A stretch of 64,000 nucleotides of DNA from Sorangium cellulosum So ce56. GTDB taxonomy: Bacteria > Myxococcota_A > Polyangia > Polyangiales > Polyangiaceae. The stretch lies in assembly GCF_000067165.1 (NCBI RefSeq), contig NC_010162.1, positions 1,240,001 through 1,304,000 on the forward strand, in the 5' to 3' direction. The notes below the pieces were generated by a model that had not been told where the DNA came from, ran no database searches, and saw nothing but the letters and a program-made list of their open reading frames with translations. A program made the translations under genes and the position numbers. Positions 40,846-49,435 of this stretch are shown one piece after another (position 1 is the first letter of the stretch; the number at the start of each line of letters is the position of its first letter).

Positions 40846-42141
40846 ATGACCCACGCGTATCGACTTGCTTTCTTCTCGATTCTCGGCTTGCTGGTCGCTT
40901 GCAACTCGACGGATCCCGATGTCACGTCGGGCGCAGGCGCGGCCTCTGGGGGAGCCACCGGAGGCAGCGGCGGAGGCGCAACCACGGGCGACGCCGCGAC
41001 GGGCGGCGCCGGTACCGGCACCGGCGACGCCGCGACGGGCGGTGCCGGTGCGGGCGACGTCAGCGCGGGCGGTGCCGGTACGGGGGGAGTCGGGGGCTCC
41101 GGCGGGACCGGCGGATCAGCGACGCCGGTGGACGCCGCGGCCATGGTCCCCGACATGGGTATCGGGGCCAACATCGGCAACACGCTGGAGAACACCACCG
41201 AGTGGGAGACGGGCTGGGGCCAGCCGCTGATCACCCGGACGTTCATCAACGGCATGGCCAGCCACGGCATCAAGACGGTGCGTGTGCCCGTGGCCTGGGA
41301 CACCTACGCCGCCAACGGCACGATCGACGCCACCAAGATGGCCCGAGTCAAGGAGGTGGTGGGCTGGATCGAGGCCGCCGGAATGTACTCGATCGTGAAC
41401 ATCCACTGGGACGGGGGCTGGATCTACAACGAGGACAACGCCGATAAGTACAAGCTCACCGACGACGTCAAGACCAGGTTCGCGTCCTACTGGACCCAGA
41501 TCGCCACGGCCTTCAGCGACGTCGGTCACAAGCTGATCCTCGAGGGGATGAACGAGGAGGGGAACTACTGGGTCAACGGCGTTCACGACGGCGGGACGCC
41601 GGACTACGCCGCTCTGAACGAGATGAACCAGCTCTTCGTCACCACCGTGCGCGAGCAGGGCGGCTACAACGCGAGCCGCGCCCTGCTCATCGCCGGCTTC
41701 GTGACGGACATCGACAGGACGTGCGTGAGCGATTTCAAGGTGCCGGCCGATCCGGCCGGCACGAAGAGCCTCTTCCTCTCGATCCATTACTATACGCCCT
41801 ACACCTTCTGCGGCCTCGACACGGTGGAGAGCTGGGGCTCTCCCAAGACGACGTGGGGCACGGAGCCCGAGAAGGCGGAGCTGAAGAGCAAGTTCGACAC
41901 GCTCGGCGCGTTCAGCGCGCAGCGGAGCCTCCCGATCATCCTCGGCGAGTTCGGCGTCACGCTGGGCACGAACTACCCCCGTGAGCCGGCGTCGCGGACG
42001 CTGTGGATGCGGTCGGTGGTGGAGGCCGCGACGTCGCGCGGCATCGTTCCCGTGCTGTGGGACACGGGGACGGACATCAAGCGCACGGACGGCTCGTTCT
42101 CGACGGAGTGGCAGGCCGTCGTGAGCGCCGTCAACCGGTAG
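40846..42141 (+). CDS. GH5 cellulase-like lipoprotein
   Basis: A 431-residue secreted lipoprotein with lipobox LLVAC (Cys 19). A 75-residue Gly/Ala/Thr/Asp linker of repeated GGAGTG-like units follows. The catalytic domain is glycoside hydrolase family 5, subfamily 2-like: GIGANIGNTLE, HGIKTVRVPVAW, NIHWDGGWI, acid/base E237 in LEGMNEEGN, SIHYYTPYTFCG, and nucleophile E368 in PIILGEFGV. It should cut beta-1,4-glucan or a related glycan outside the cell, in keeping with a cellulolytic myxobacterium. ATG 40846 has an AGAGGA ribosome site and begins the signal peptide, so the longer frame is rejected. Confidence 0.9.
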   Translation: MTHAYRLAFFSILGLLVACNSTDPDVTSGAGAASGGATGGSGGGATTGDAATGGAGTGTGDAATGGAGAGDVSAGGAGTGGVGGSGGTGGSATPVDAAAMVPDMGIGANIGNTLENTTEWETGWGQPLITRTFINGMASHGIKTVRVPVAWDTYAANGTIDATKMARVKEVVGWIEAAGMYSIVNIHWDGGWIYNEDNADKYKLTDDVKTRFASYWTQIATAFSDVGHKLILEGMNEEGNYWVNGVHDGGTPDYAALNEMNQLFVTTVREQGGYNASRALLIAGFVTDIDRTCVSDFKVPADPAGTKSLFLSIHYYTPYTFCGLDTVESWGSPKTTWGTEPEKAELKSKFDTLGAFSAQRSLPIILGEFGVTLGTNYPREPASRTLWMRSVVEAATSRGIVPVLWDTGTDIKRTDGSFSTEWQAVVSAVNR

Positions 42142-42631
42142 TCGGCGCCGCTGGCGCTCCGGCGCAGGGGGCGCGGCAGGCGGAGCACCGAGGAGGAGCT
42201 CCCCTGCACCACGAGCAGGGTACGAGCCGGCCTCGTCGGCCCCGCGCGGCGCCTCGTCTGTTCGGGTCGAGCCGCCGGACACATGCCGACCGGAGTGAGC
42301 TCGTCACGCGGCTGCTCCCGGCAGCCCCGAGCGACGCGGACGCGGGCGACGTGCGCCCCCTCGCCGCCGGCTCCCTCATCCCCGAGGAGGGACGCGCCGT
42401 CGCGCCGGCTTTCCTCGGCGCGAGGCCCTCGCCTTCCAGCGTGCCGCGGAGCACTTCACCGCCGCGCTCGAGGCGGCGCCGGCAGGCGAGGGCGAGGCGC
42501 ACGGAACAGGACGACCGGCGGCTCGTCGCCGGCGCTTCGAGGGGCTCCTCGACGCTGATTGACAATGCCCCGGCGGCTCCCGCATCCTGACCACCCCGCG
42601 ACCCCCGAGGCCTTGAGCCGCAGGAGATGCA
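42142..42631. other. 490-bp gene-free region
   Basis: No credible gene, repeat or hairpin is seen between the cellulase and the acyl-CoA ligase. All frames here give Arg/Pro/Ala-rich, low-information translations. It presumably contains the promoter of the ligase gene. Confidence 0.5.
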
Positions 42632-44428
42632 ATGAGCACCGTCCTCCACCGTCTGGAACAGTGGGCCAACGAATCTCCTGACGCGCCGGCCCAGCGCTTC
42701 AAATCTCAAGGCGAGTGGAAGACGCTCACCGCGCGCGAGTACCGTGACCGGGTTCACCACCTCGCGCTGTTCCTGGAGTCCAGGGGCTTCGACGCGAGCC
42801 AGGTCGGCGCGATCCTCTCGTACAACTGCCCGCAGTGGGTCCACGTCGACCTGGCGGCGCTGCTCGTCGGGGGCAAGTCGGCGGGCCTCTACCCGAACTC
42901 CACCGCGAAAGACATCCAGTACATCCTGAACCACACCGAGGCGACGCTGCTCTCGGTGCAAAACAAGGAGTACTTTCAGAAGATCTCCGGAGAGAAGGGC
43001 GAGTATTCCGTCCCTGACAGCGTGAGTTGGATCCTCGTCTTCGATGGCGACACATCGATCTCTCCCAAGGCGATCTCGTACGAGCAGGCCCTGGCCGAGG
43101 GACGCGCGCTCGCGGGGCAGCCGGGCGCGAAGACGTTCGCCGACTACCTGGCGAAGATCGACCCCAGGGCCGGCGCGTTCCTGATCTACACCTCGGGCAC
43201 GACGGGCAACCCGAAGGGGGCCATGCTCTCGCACGACAACCTGGCGTACACGGCCGACATGGCCGTGAAGTACTGGAACCTGCCGTTCGCGCGCGGCACG
43301 ATGTTCTCGTTCCTCCCGCTCTGTCACATCGCCGAGAAGCTGCAGTGCGTCGGGGCGGGCCTTACCCAGCGCTACACCGTCAACTTCTGCTCGAAGTTCG
43401 AGAACGTCTCGAGCGAGCTCCCCGAGGTGCAGCCCACGCTGCTGCTCTGCGTGCCGCGGCTCTGGGAGAAGATGATGGAAGGCGTGATGGCGAAGGTGCG
43501 CGGCGGCAAGGGCGCCAAGAAGAAGCTGGCCGAGTGGGCGCTCGCCGTGGGCGCCCGCGTGGCCCAGGCGAAGTACGCGCAGCGCGCGCCGAGCGCGCTC
43601 GACGCCTTGCAGCTCAAGCTCGCCGACAAGCTCGTGCTGGGCAAGGTGCGCGCGGCGCTCGGCCTGGGCAAGGCCGAGGTGCTCGCCTCGGGCGCGGCGG
43701 CGCTCGCGCCGCACATCTCGACGTGGTTCCGCGCGCTGGGCCTCGAGATCCTCGAGGACTTCGGCCAGACCGAGTCGACAGGCGTCATCTGCATGACCGA
43801 GCCGGGCATCGAGAGCGCGGGCACCGTGGGCAAGCCCGTGCCGGGCGTCGAGTTCAAGCTGGCCGAGGACGGCGAGATCCTGACCCGCGGCCGGCACGTG
43901 TTCGTGGGTTATTACAAGGACAAGGCGGCGACGGAGGCCGCGCTCGAGGACGGCTGGCTGCACACGGGCGATCTCGGCGAGTGGAACGACCGCGGACAGC
44001 TCAAGATCCGGGGCCGCAAGAAGGAGATCCTCAAGACCTCGGGCGGCAAGATGATCGCGCCGCTCCCGATCGAGGAGAGGCTCAAGGCGGCGGAGATCAT
44101 CAGCCAGGTGTGCATGGTGGGCGACGGCCGCAAGTACCTGTCGGCGCTGATCACGCTGACCGAGGGCAAGCTCGCCGAGCTGAAGGAGCGGGGCGCCTTG
44201 AGCAGCGACGCCGCGATCACGAGCGCCGAGGTGGTAAGCCAGGTGAAGGTGCACGTCGACGCCCTGAACGCGGAGCTCGCCAGCTTCGAGCAGATCAAGC
44301 GGTTCACGGTCCTCGGCCGCGAGTTCTCGGTGCAGGACGGCGAGATGACGCCGACGCTGAAGATGAAGCGCAACGTGATCGAGCAGCGCTTCCGCGGGAC
44401 CATCGACGAGATGTATCCCGCCGAGTGA
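42632..44428 (+). CDS. Long-chain fatty-acid--CoA ligase
   Basis: A 598-residue AMP-forming acyl-CoA synthetase. Order of motifs: the P-loop YTSGTTGNPKGAML, SFLPLCHIAEK, EDFGQTESTG (adenylate site), GWLHTGDLGEW, and RGRKKEILKTSGGKMIAP with the hinge and C-terminal domain. The long form with LCHIAEKLQ fits the eukaryote-like FadD15/ACSL branch that activates long-chain acids at the membrane. It stands alone between non-coding stretches. The exact chain-length preference cannot be read from sequence. Confidence 0.9.
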   Translation: MSTVLHRLEQWANESPDAPAQRFKSQGEWKTLTAREYRDRVHHLALFLESRGFDASQVGAILSYNCPQWVHVDLAALLVGGKSAGLYPNSTAKDIQYILNHTEATLLSVQNKEYFQKISGEKGEYSVPDSVSWILVFDGDTSISPKAISYEQALAEGRALAGQPGAKTFADYLAKIDPRAGAFLIYTSGTTGNPKGAMLSHDNLAYTADMAVKYWNLPFARGTMFSFLPLCHIAEKLQCVGAGLTQRYTVNFCSKFENVSSELPEVQPTLLLCVPRLWEKMMEGVMAKVRGGKGAKKKLAEWALAVGARVAQAKYAQRAPSALDALQLKLADKLVLGKVRAALGLGKAEVLASGAAALAPHISTWFRALGLEILEDFGQTESTGVICMTEPGIESAGTVGKPVPGVEFKLAEDGEILTRGRHVFVGYYKDKAATEAALEDGWLHTGDLGEWNDRGQLKIRGRKKEILKTSGGKMIAPLPIEERLKAAEIISQVCMVGDGRKYLSALITLTEGKLAELKERGALSSDAAITSAEVVSQVKVHVDALNAELASFEQIKRFTVLGREFSVQDGEMTPTLKMKRNVIEQRFRGTIDEMYPAE

Positions 44429-44591
44429 GCGGGGGCCGCGGGCCCCGCCGGCGGGCGGCCGGTCGGCGAGCGCGCCGCGGCGCTCGCCCGGCCCTGGACG
44501 AGGCGCCCGCGCGGCGAGGCGCCCGCTCGATCAGAGAATGTCGGGCTGTCGCTCATCGCCGGAAGAAGTGATGCGCGCGGCCCTTTCATGT

Positions 44592-44598
44592 GGGAGGG
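44592..44598 (+). promoter_or_regulatory. Ribosome site GGGAGGG of the lipase gene
   Basis: It lies 7 bases before ATG 44606 and shows that the in-frame ATG at 44588, which precedes the site, is not the start. Confidence 0.7.
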
Positions 44599-44605
44599 AA
44601 AAGCC

Positions 44606-46114
44606 ATGAGTTCACCGAGAAGTCACCTCGTGCTCGTGCCGGGTTTTGCGGGCTTCGATATCCTGGGTTCGATCGTCTATTACAGCGGTGTCACGGAGAT
44701 CCTCCGAAACACCGATACCGGGCCGTACCAAGGCCCGCTCTCGGTGCATTGCTTCCCGAACCTGCCCACGGCGAGCGTGGACACCCGCGCGCACGCGCTG
44801 CTCCGCTGGCTCGCGGATCGGTTCAGGCAGGGGGTGTTCTACGGGGGCGCGGGCCGCGGCCAGCGGGACTGCGTCCACCTCGTGGGCCACTCGACCGGCG
44901 GGCGGGACATCAAGACGCTGATGCTCCTGCTCCTGGCCGAGACCGAGCAGAAAGGGTCGGTCTACGGCGTCCCGGTGGAGCGCATCCTCGAGAGCGTCTG
45001 CTCGATCCAGTTCCTCTCGACGCCGCACCGAGGGACGAACCTCGCCCACGTCCTCCACCGGAGGCAGCCCCTCCTCACGGGCCTGGCCGGGGCCCTCCAC
45101 TGGTGGCTCCGCCTGGCTGGCCCGAAGGACGCGAGCTCCGCGGCCCGCCGCGCGAAGACGCTCTTGCAGGTGTTCGGCCAATCGGACGGCATCGTCCGGG
45201 CCGCCCTCGACACGATCGAGCGCTTCCACGCGCTGCCGTGCGACGACCTCGCCAGGGCCGAGGCGCGCGGCGAGTACTTCAACGTGCTCCGCTGGCTGCT
45301 GCACGTCGCCGAGGACACCGAGGCCTTCGAGGATCTCGATCCCCTGCCGCTGTCAGGCCGGCCGCCGCGCGAGGAGCGCTGGTCCAGGCATGGCCTGTCC
45401 GCGCGGGGTATCGGCGCCTGGCCGCGCGAGCTCGCGGCCTCCATCAAGAGCGCGAAGCAGACAAGGAAAGCCAGCCTCCTCGGGGCGGAGCTCGAGGAGG
45501 AGCTGAGCGCGTACTACGAGCAGCGGGGCATCGCGCTCCGGTCGATCGTCACCCGGGCAAAGCGCGATCCCGGCGGCCCGTTCCTGGGCGCCTTCGGCAT
45601 CTTTCACGGCATCACGGCCAACATCAAGGAGCCGAAGGTGGTCGAGGCCCTCGGGCCGCCCTGCTCCGTGCCACGGTTCGACGACCCGACCCGGACCGAG
45701 TCGCTCGATCCGGAGATGAACGACGGGATCGTCAACTGCGTATCGATGGTCTATCCCGACACGAAGCGCAGCTTCCTGGTCGACGCCGACCACGCCGACG
45801 TGATGGGCCATTATCGGTTCATCGCCCCGGAGGACGGCGACGGAGCGGACCCGAAATACGGCGGATACGACCTGTTCCAGTCCCGGTCGACCTTCGATCA
45901 GGCGGAGTTCGACAGGTTATGGAGCAGCATCGGGCAGTTTGCCATGAACAGCGACAGGTGCGCCGCCGCGGCGCGCCGCAGCTCGGCCGTCGCCCCCGTG
46001 GAGGCGCCGGCGGTGTCGCCGGCCTCGGTGTCGCCGGCCTCGGTGTCGCCGGCCTCGGCGCCGGCGGTGACCCATTTCCGCGCCGAGCCGTCGGACCCGG
46101 AGGGCGGCGCGTAG
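44606..46114 (+). CDS. Lipase/esterase-like alpha/beta hydrolase
   Basis: A 502-residue hydrolase with a bacterial-lipase-like opening (LVLVPGFAGFDILGS) and nucleophile S96 in HLVGHSTGGRD. FLSTPHRGTNLA is the typical substrate-loop block. The candidate acid is in MNDGIVNCVSM and the His in DADHADVMGHY. No signal peptide is evident, which is unusual for a lipase. After the catalytic domain comes an Ala/Val/Pro tail with three exact 5-residue VSPAS units (46013-46057). The natural ester is unknown. It is convergent with the peroxiredoxin gene. Confidence 0.75.
   Translation: MSSPRSHLVLVPGFAGFDILGSIVYYSGVTEILRNTDTGPYQGPLSVHCFPNLPTASVDTRAHALLRWLADRFRQGVFYGGAGRGQRDCVHLVGHSTGGRDIKTLMLLLLAETEQKGSVYGVPVERILESVCSIQFLSTPHRGTNLAHVLHRRQPLLTGLAGALHWWLRLAGPKDASSAARRAKTLLQVFGQSDGIVRAALDTIERFHALPCDDLARAEARGEYFNVLRWLLHVAEDTEAFEDLDPLPLSGRPPREERWSRHGLSARGIGAWPRELAASIKSAKQTRKASLLGAELEEELSAYYEQRGIALRSIVTRAKRDPGGPFLGAFGIFHGITANIKEPKVVEALGPPCSVPRFDDPTRTESLDPEMNDGIVNCVSMVYPDTKRSFLVDADHADVMGHYRFIAPEDGDGADPKYGGYDLFQSRSTFDQAEFDRLWSSIGQFAMNSDRCAAAARRSSAVAPVEAPAVSPASVSPASVSPASAPAVTHFRAEPSDPEGGA
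46013..46057. repeat. 15-bp coding repeat (three units)
   Basis: Three exact copies of GTGTCGCCGGCCTCG encode VSPAS in the lipase tail. Confidence 0.9.
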
Positions 46115-46156
46115 TCGCCCCCCATCGCCGGGGGGCGCCCAGGCCGCCTTCGTGAA

Positions 46157-46879
46157 TCAGGCCTTCGCGAGGTAGGCCTCGAGCTCGTCGGCGCCGCCGA
46201 CGTGCTTGCCGTCGATGAAGACCTGCGGGGTCGTGCCCTTGCCGCTCACCGCGCGCAGGCGGCGCGGCGAGGCCGCCACCTCTTCGTAAGGGATCTTCCG
46301 CGCGTCGAGGAGCCGCTTCGCCTTGGCGCAGGAGCCACAGCCCGGCTTCGTGAACAGCAGCACGTCGTGCGGCGACTCCGACGACGGATCCAGGTACTTC
46401 AGCATCGTGTCCGCGTCCGACACATCGAAGGGATCCCCCTCCACCTCGGGCTCGATGAACATCTTCTTGATCACGCCGTCGTCGACCAGCATCGAATAGC
46501 GCCACGAGCGCTTGCCGAAGCCGAGGTTCGCCTTGTCGACGAGCATGCCCATCTTCTCGGAGAACTCCCCGTTCCCGTCGGGCAGGAACTGGATCTTGTC
46601 CGCCTCCTGCGCCTTGCACCACTCATCCATCACGAATGCGTCGTTCACGGACACACACGCGATCGTGTCCACCCCGCGCCGCTTGAACTCCTCCGCGAGC
46701 TCGTTGTAGCGCGGCACGTGGCTGCTCGAGCAGGTCGGCGTGAAGGCGCCCGGCAGCGCGAACACAACCACCTTCTTGCCGGCGAACACGTCCTTGGTGG
46801 TCACGTCCTTCCACTGACCGTCGACACGCGTACGAAACGTGACATCCGGAACGCGCTGCCCTTCGAGGTTCTTCAGCAT
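46157..46879 (-). CDS. Hybrid peroxiredoxin-5/glutaredoxin
   Basis: A 240-residue fusion that reduces peroxides using glutathione or another thiol. The N-terminal Prx5 domain has the peroxidatic cysteine C50 in PGAFTPTCSSSH. The C-terminal glutaredoxin has the redox pair in KPGCGSCAKAK, then TTPQVFIDGKHVGG. The more usual site in such hybrids is CPFC or CPYC; CGSC is a variant. The length and order match known hybrid Prx-Grx enzymes of Proteobacteria. The ATG has a GGAGGAG site 11 bases upstream. It is a single-gene unit downstream of the repeat at 47041. Confidence 0.9.
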   Translation of the reverse strand: MLKNLEGQRVPDVTFRTRVDGQWKDVTTKDVFAGKKVVVFALPGAFTPTCSSSHVPRYNELAEEFKRRGVDTIACVSVNDAFVMDEWCKAQEADKIQFLPDGNGEFSEKMGMLVDKANLGFGKRSWRYSMLVDDGVIKKMFIEPEVEGDPFDVSDADTMLKYLDPSSESPHDVLLFTKPGCGSCAKAKRLLDARKIPYEEVAASPRRLRAVSGKGTTPQVFIDGKHVGGADELEAYLAKA

Positions 46880-47238
46880 GACTGACGTACTCCTCCCGTG
46901 CTCTTCTCGTTGCCATCCGCGACGGCAACCGTGTCCAGCGTCGTGCGGCGCTCCACGCGGCGCTCTCGGGCCGGCGAGAACTTAGTCCCCCGCCTCGACG
47001 CCGGCCAGCGGCGACGGCGAGCCCGACCGCGGGCGCGCCGCGATGGCGAGCCCGGCCGACGGCCGCGCCGCGATGGCGAGCCCGGCCGATGGCCGCGCCG
47101 CGATGGCGAGCCCGGCCGATGGCCGCGCCGCGATGGCGAGCCCGGCCGACGGCCGCGCCGCGAAGGCTGCTCGCCCGGGCGACGGCGACCGCGCCAGAGG
47201 AGGCGCCGGCAACCCGAGCGCCGCCGCGGGGCGAGGCG
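46880..47238. other. 359-bp region between repair and peroxiredoxin genes
   Basis: It contains the peroxiredoxin promoter region on the left and the 30-bp array in the centre; no gene is supported. A plus-strand frame from 47043 begins with four decapeptides MASPADGRAA but then decays into Arg/Pro-rich sequence. Confidence 0.6.
47041..47160. repeat. Four 30-bp tandem repeats
   Basis: Four adjacent 30-bp units begin CGATGGCGAGCCCGG and differ only at base 20 (C in units 1 and 4, T in units 2 and 3). A decayed copy precedes at about 47011 and another follows. There are no spacers, so this is not a CRISPR array. The period is a multiple of three and both strands are open across it. Confidence 0.9.
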
Positions 47239-48426
47239 TCAGCCGCCCCGCGCCAGATCCACCGCGCGCCAGAGATACCAGCTCGCCACCGTGCGGTACG
47301 GCTTCCACCGCGCGCCGCGCTTCTCGAGATCCGCGCGCGCCGGCGGCTCGGGCCGCTTGAACGCGAGCGCGAAGCCCTTGCGGATGCCGTAGTCGTCCAC
47401 GGGCAGCACGTCCGGGCGGCCGAGGCGGAACATGAGGAGCATCTCCACCGTCCACCGGCCGATGCCGCGCACCCGCGTGAGGCGCTCGATGATCGCCTCG
47501 TCCTCCATGCCGTGGACCTCGGCGAGCGTGGGGAGCTCGCCGTCCTCCGTCTTCCGCGCGAGGTCGCGCAGCGCGAGGAGCTTCGCCTGCGAGAGGCCGG
47601 CGCCGCGGAGCTTCTCGTCGGAGGCGCGCAGGAGCTGCGCGGGCGTCGGGCCCTCGTGCGCTCGCGGGAAGAGCGCGCGCACGCGCGCGAAGATGGTCGC
47701 GGCGGCCTTGCCGGTGAGCTGCTGGTAGACGATCGACTCCGCGAGCGCGAGGAAGAGGCTCGACGTCCTGTCGATCCGCATGGCGAACGGCCCGACCGCG
47801 TCGATGACGCGCGCGAGCGCCGCGTCGGACGCGCGCAGGTGCTCGACGGCGGCGCCCGGATCGAAGCCGAGGTCGCCGCCGGGCGCGGCCTCCGGAGCGC
47901 CGCGCGCCTGGCCGCCCTCGATCGCGAGGAGGCGGAGCTTCGTCGTGACGCCGCCGTTCGCGGAGAAGCCGCCGGCCTTGCCGCCGGCCGCGAGCACGCG
48001 GTGGCATGGGACGATGATCGCGAACGGGTTCCGCCCGAGCGCCTGCCCCACGGCGCGCGCCGAGCCGACCGCACCGAGGCGCGCCGCGACCTCGCCGTAC
48101 GTCAGCGTCGCGCCCGGCGGGATGGTGCGCGCGACCTCGTAGACGCGGCGATGGAACGGCGGCACCCGGTCCATGTCGAGCGCGACGGCGGACAGGTCGC
48201 TCGCCTCGCCGCGCAGGAGCGCGACGATCGCGTCGATCGCGCGCTGCACCTCGGGCGGCGGCGCCGCCGCCCGGGCGCCCGGGAGGCGCTGGAGCAGGCG
48301 CGACCGCGTCTCGGGCTCGCGCGCCTCGGGGAGCTGCAAGGCGGCGACGCCGCGCTCGCCCCACGCGATGCCGCAGCGGCCGATCGCCGTGTCGAACAGG
48401 AGGAATCCGTGTGCCGTTGCTGTCAT
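47239..48426 (-). CDS. Fusion of O6-alkylguanine-DNA alkyltransferase (Ogt) and AlkA-type DNA glycosylase
   Basis: A 395-residue repair protein. Residues 1-165 are an Ogt-type alkyltransferase, with acceptor C141 in IIVPCHRVLAAGGK followed by GGFSANGG. Residues 190-395 are a helix-hairpin-helix-GPD glycosylase: YQQLTGKAA, VRGIGRWTVEML and LPVDDYGIRKG with likely catalytic D345. One polypeptide would repair O6-alkylguanine directly and excise N-alkylated bases. ATG 48426 has GAGG upstream. It follows the AraC-type gene by 46 bp on the same strand, so the two probably form an alkylation-response operon, comparable in content to Ada/AlkA but split differently. Confidence 0.88.
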   Translation of the reverse strand: MTATAHGFLLFDTAIGRCGIAWGERGVAALQLPEAREPETRSRLLQRLPGARAAAPPPEVQRAIDAIVALLRGEASDLSAVALDMDRVPPFHRRVYEVARTIPPGATLTYGEVAARLGAVGSARAVGQALGRNPFAIIVPCHRVLAAGGKAGGFSANGGVTTKLRLLAIEGGQARGAPEAAPGGDLGFDPGAAVEHLRASDAALARVIDAVGPFAMRIDRTSSLFLALAESIVYQQLTGKAAATIFARVRALFPRAHEGPTPAQLLRASDEKLRGAGLSQAKLLALRDLARKTEDGELPTLAEVHGMEDEAIIERLTRVRGIGRWTVEMLLMFRLGRPDVLPVDDYGIRKGFALAFKRPEPPARADLEKRGARWKPYRTVASWYLWRAVDLARGG

Positions 48427-48472
48427 GGAGGTCCTCGCGGGCAGGTGGGGGCGCCCGCGTCCGGCGGCCATC

Positions 48473-49315
48473 CTAGGAGCGCGCGGCGAGGCGATCTTGG
48501 AAGATCTTGCGATCCCCCCTCGCCGCCTTCCGGAAGCCGCGGGGCGAGACGCCGGCCGCGCGGTGAAAGGTGCGGACGAAGTTGGAGAGGTCGCCGAACC
48601 CGACGTCGAGCGCGATGTCGGTGATCGACCGGGCGCCGTCGGCGAGGAGGCGCGCCGCGCGGCGCAGGCGGGCGCGGACCAGGTACTGGTGCGGGGTCAC
48701 GCCGACGACCTTCCCGAAGACCCGCAGGAAGTGGAACGGGCTGAGCCCGGCCTCCCGCGCCGCCCCCTCGAGGTCGATCGGCTCGTGCGCGTGCTCGTCC
48801 AGCCAGAGCGCCGCCTCCACGGCGCGGCGGCGGTCGCGCGCCCCGGTGTCCGGCGGCCTTCGCTTCCGGCCGGAGGCGACCTCGACGAAGCGGGCGGCGA
48901 GGAGCACCCCCACCTCGTCGACGCCGATGTCGCTCCTGCCCTCGGCGGCCGCCTGCGCGAGCTCGCCGAGCACCATCAGCTCGGGCACCGGCGGCAGGCC
49001 GCCGGCCCGGAACGCGCCGGCGCCGTCGCCGAGGGCCTCGACGAGCGCCGGCGCGAGCTGGAACGACAGGCACTCGTCGCCGACGACGTGCTCGTGCGAG
49101 CACGTGTACTCGTCGCCGGGGTGGCCGACCAGGAGCGACCCGGCCACGAGCTCGAACACCTCCCCCCGGACGCGGTAACCGAAGCTGCCCTTGCGCACGT
49201 AGGAGACGGAGAAGCCGCGGTGGAGCTCGGCGAACGGCGCGTCCCCGGGTCCGGAGCGGCACCGGTAGTCGACCACCGAGATGGCGTCGCCCCGCACCAG
49301 CGTCGTGACGTCCAT
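48473..49315 (-). CDS. AraC-family transcriptional regulator
   Basis: A 280-residue regulator. The N-terminal cupin-like sensor (VVDYRCRSG, SYVRKGSFGYRVRGEVFEL, VGHPGDEYTCSHEH) is joined to a C-terminal double HTH (DLEGAAREAGLSPFHFLRVF, ITDIALDVGFGDLSNFVRTF). It lacks the Ada methyl-acceptor zinc domain, so it is not Ada itself. Located directly upstream of the Ogt-AlkA fusion, it probably controls that gene; the inducing signal is unknown. Confidence 0.88.
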   Translation of the reverse strand: MDVTTLVRGDAISVVDYRCRSGPGDAPFAELHRGFSVSYVRKGSFGYRVRGEVFELVAGSLLVGHPGDEYTCSHEHVVGDECLSFQLAPALVEALGDGAGAFRAGGLPPVPELMVLGELAQAAAEGRSDIGVDEVGVLLAARFVEVASGRKRRPPDTGARDRRRAVEAALWLDEHAHEPIDLEGAAREAGLSPFHFLRVFGKVVGVTPHQYLVRARLRRAARLLADGARSITDIALDVGFGDLSNFVRTFHRAAGVSPRGFRKAARGDRKIFQDRLAARS

Positions 49316-49435
49316 GGGTCACCGAATGTATCCGCGGCGGCGAGGCCGAGCAACGCGCCCCGCGCCCGTGCTGCGCCGCCGCGCGGCGCCGCGCCCGTCG
49401 TCAGCGCCGCCGGAGTGGGTCGGCGACGGCCTCGC

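Noticed and set aside
39609..41303. Extension of the Cys-rich lipoprotein gene upstream to 41303
   Set aside because: It would cover two plus-strand genes, including the cellulase start; the lipoprotein signal and ribosome site place the start at 40067.
42131..44254. A 707-codon minus-strand frame over the acyl-CoA ligase
   Set aside because: It is antisense of an intact ligase with all motifs; composition is typical of shadow frames.
47041..47160. Possible CRISPR array (30-bp repeats)
   Set aside because: The repeats are directly adjacent with no spacers and there are no cas genes; it is a minisatellite.
47043..47360. Plus-strand gene starting with MASPADGRAA repeats
   Set aside because: It has no ribosome site and, after the repeats, the sequence is Arg/Pro-rich and overlaps the end of the Ogt-AlkA gene; kept only as a question in the findings.
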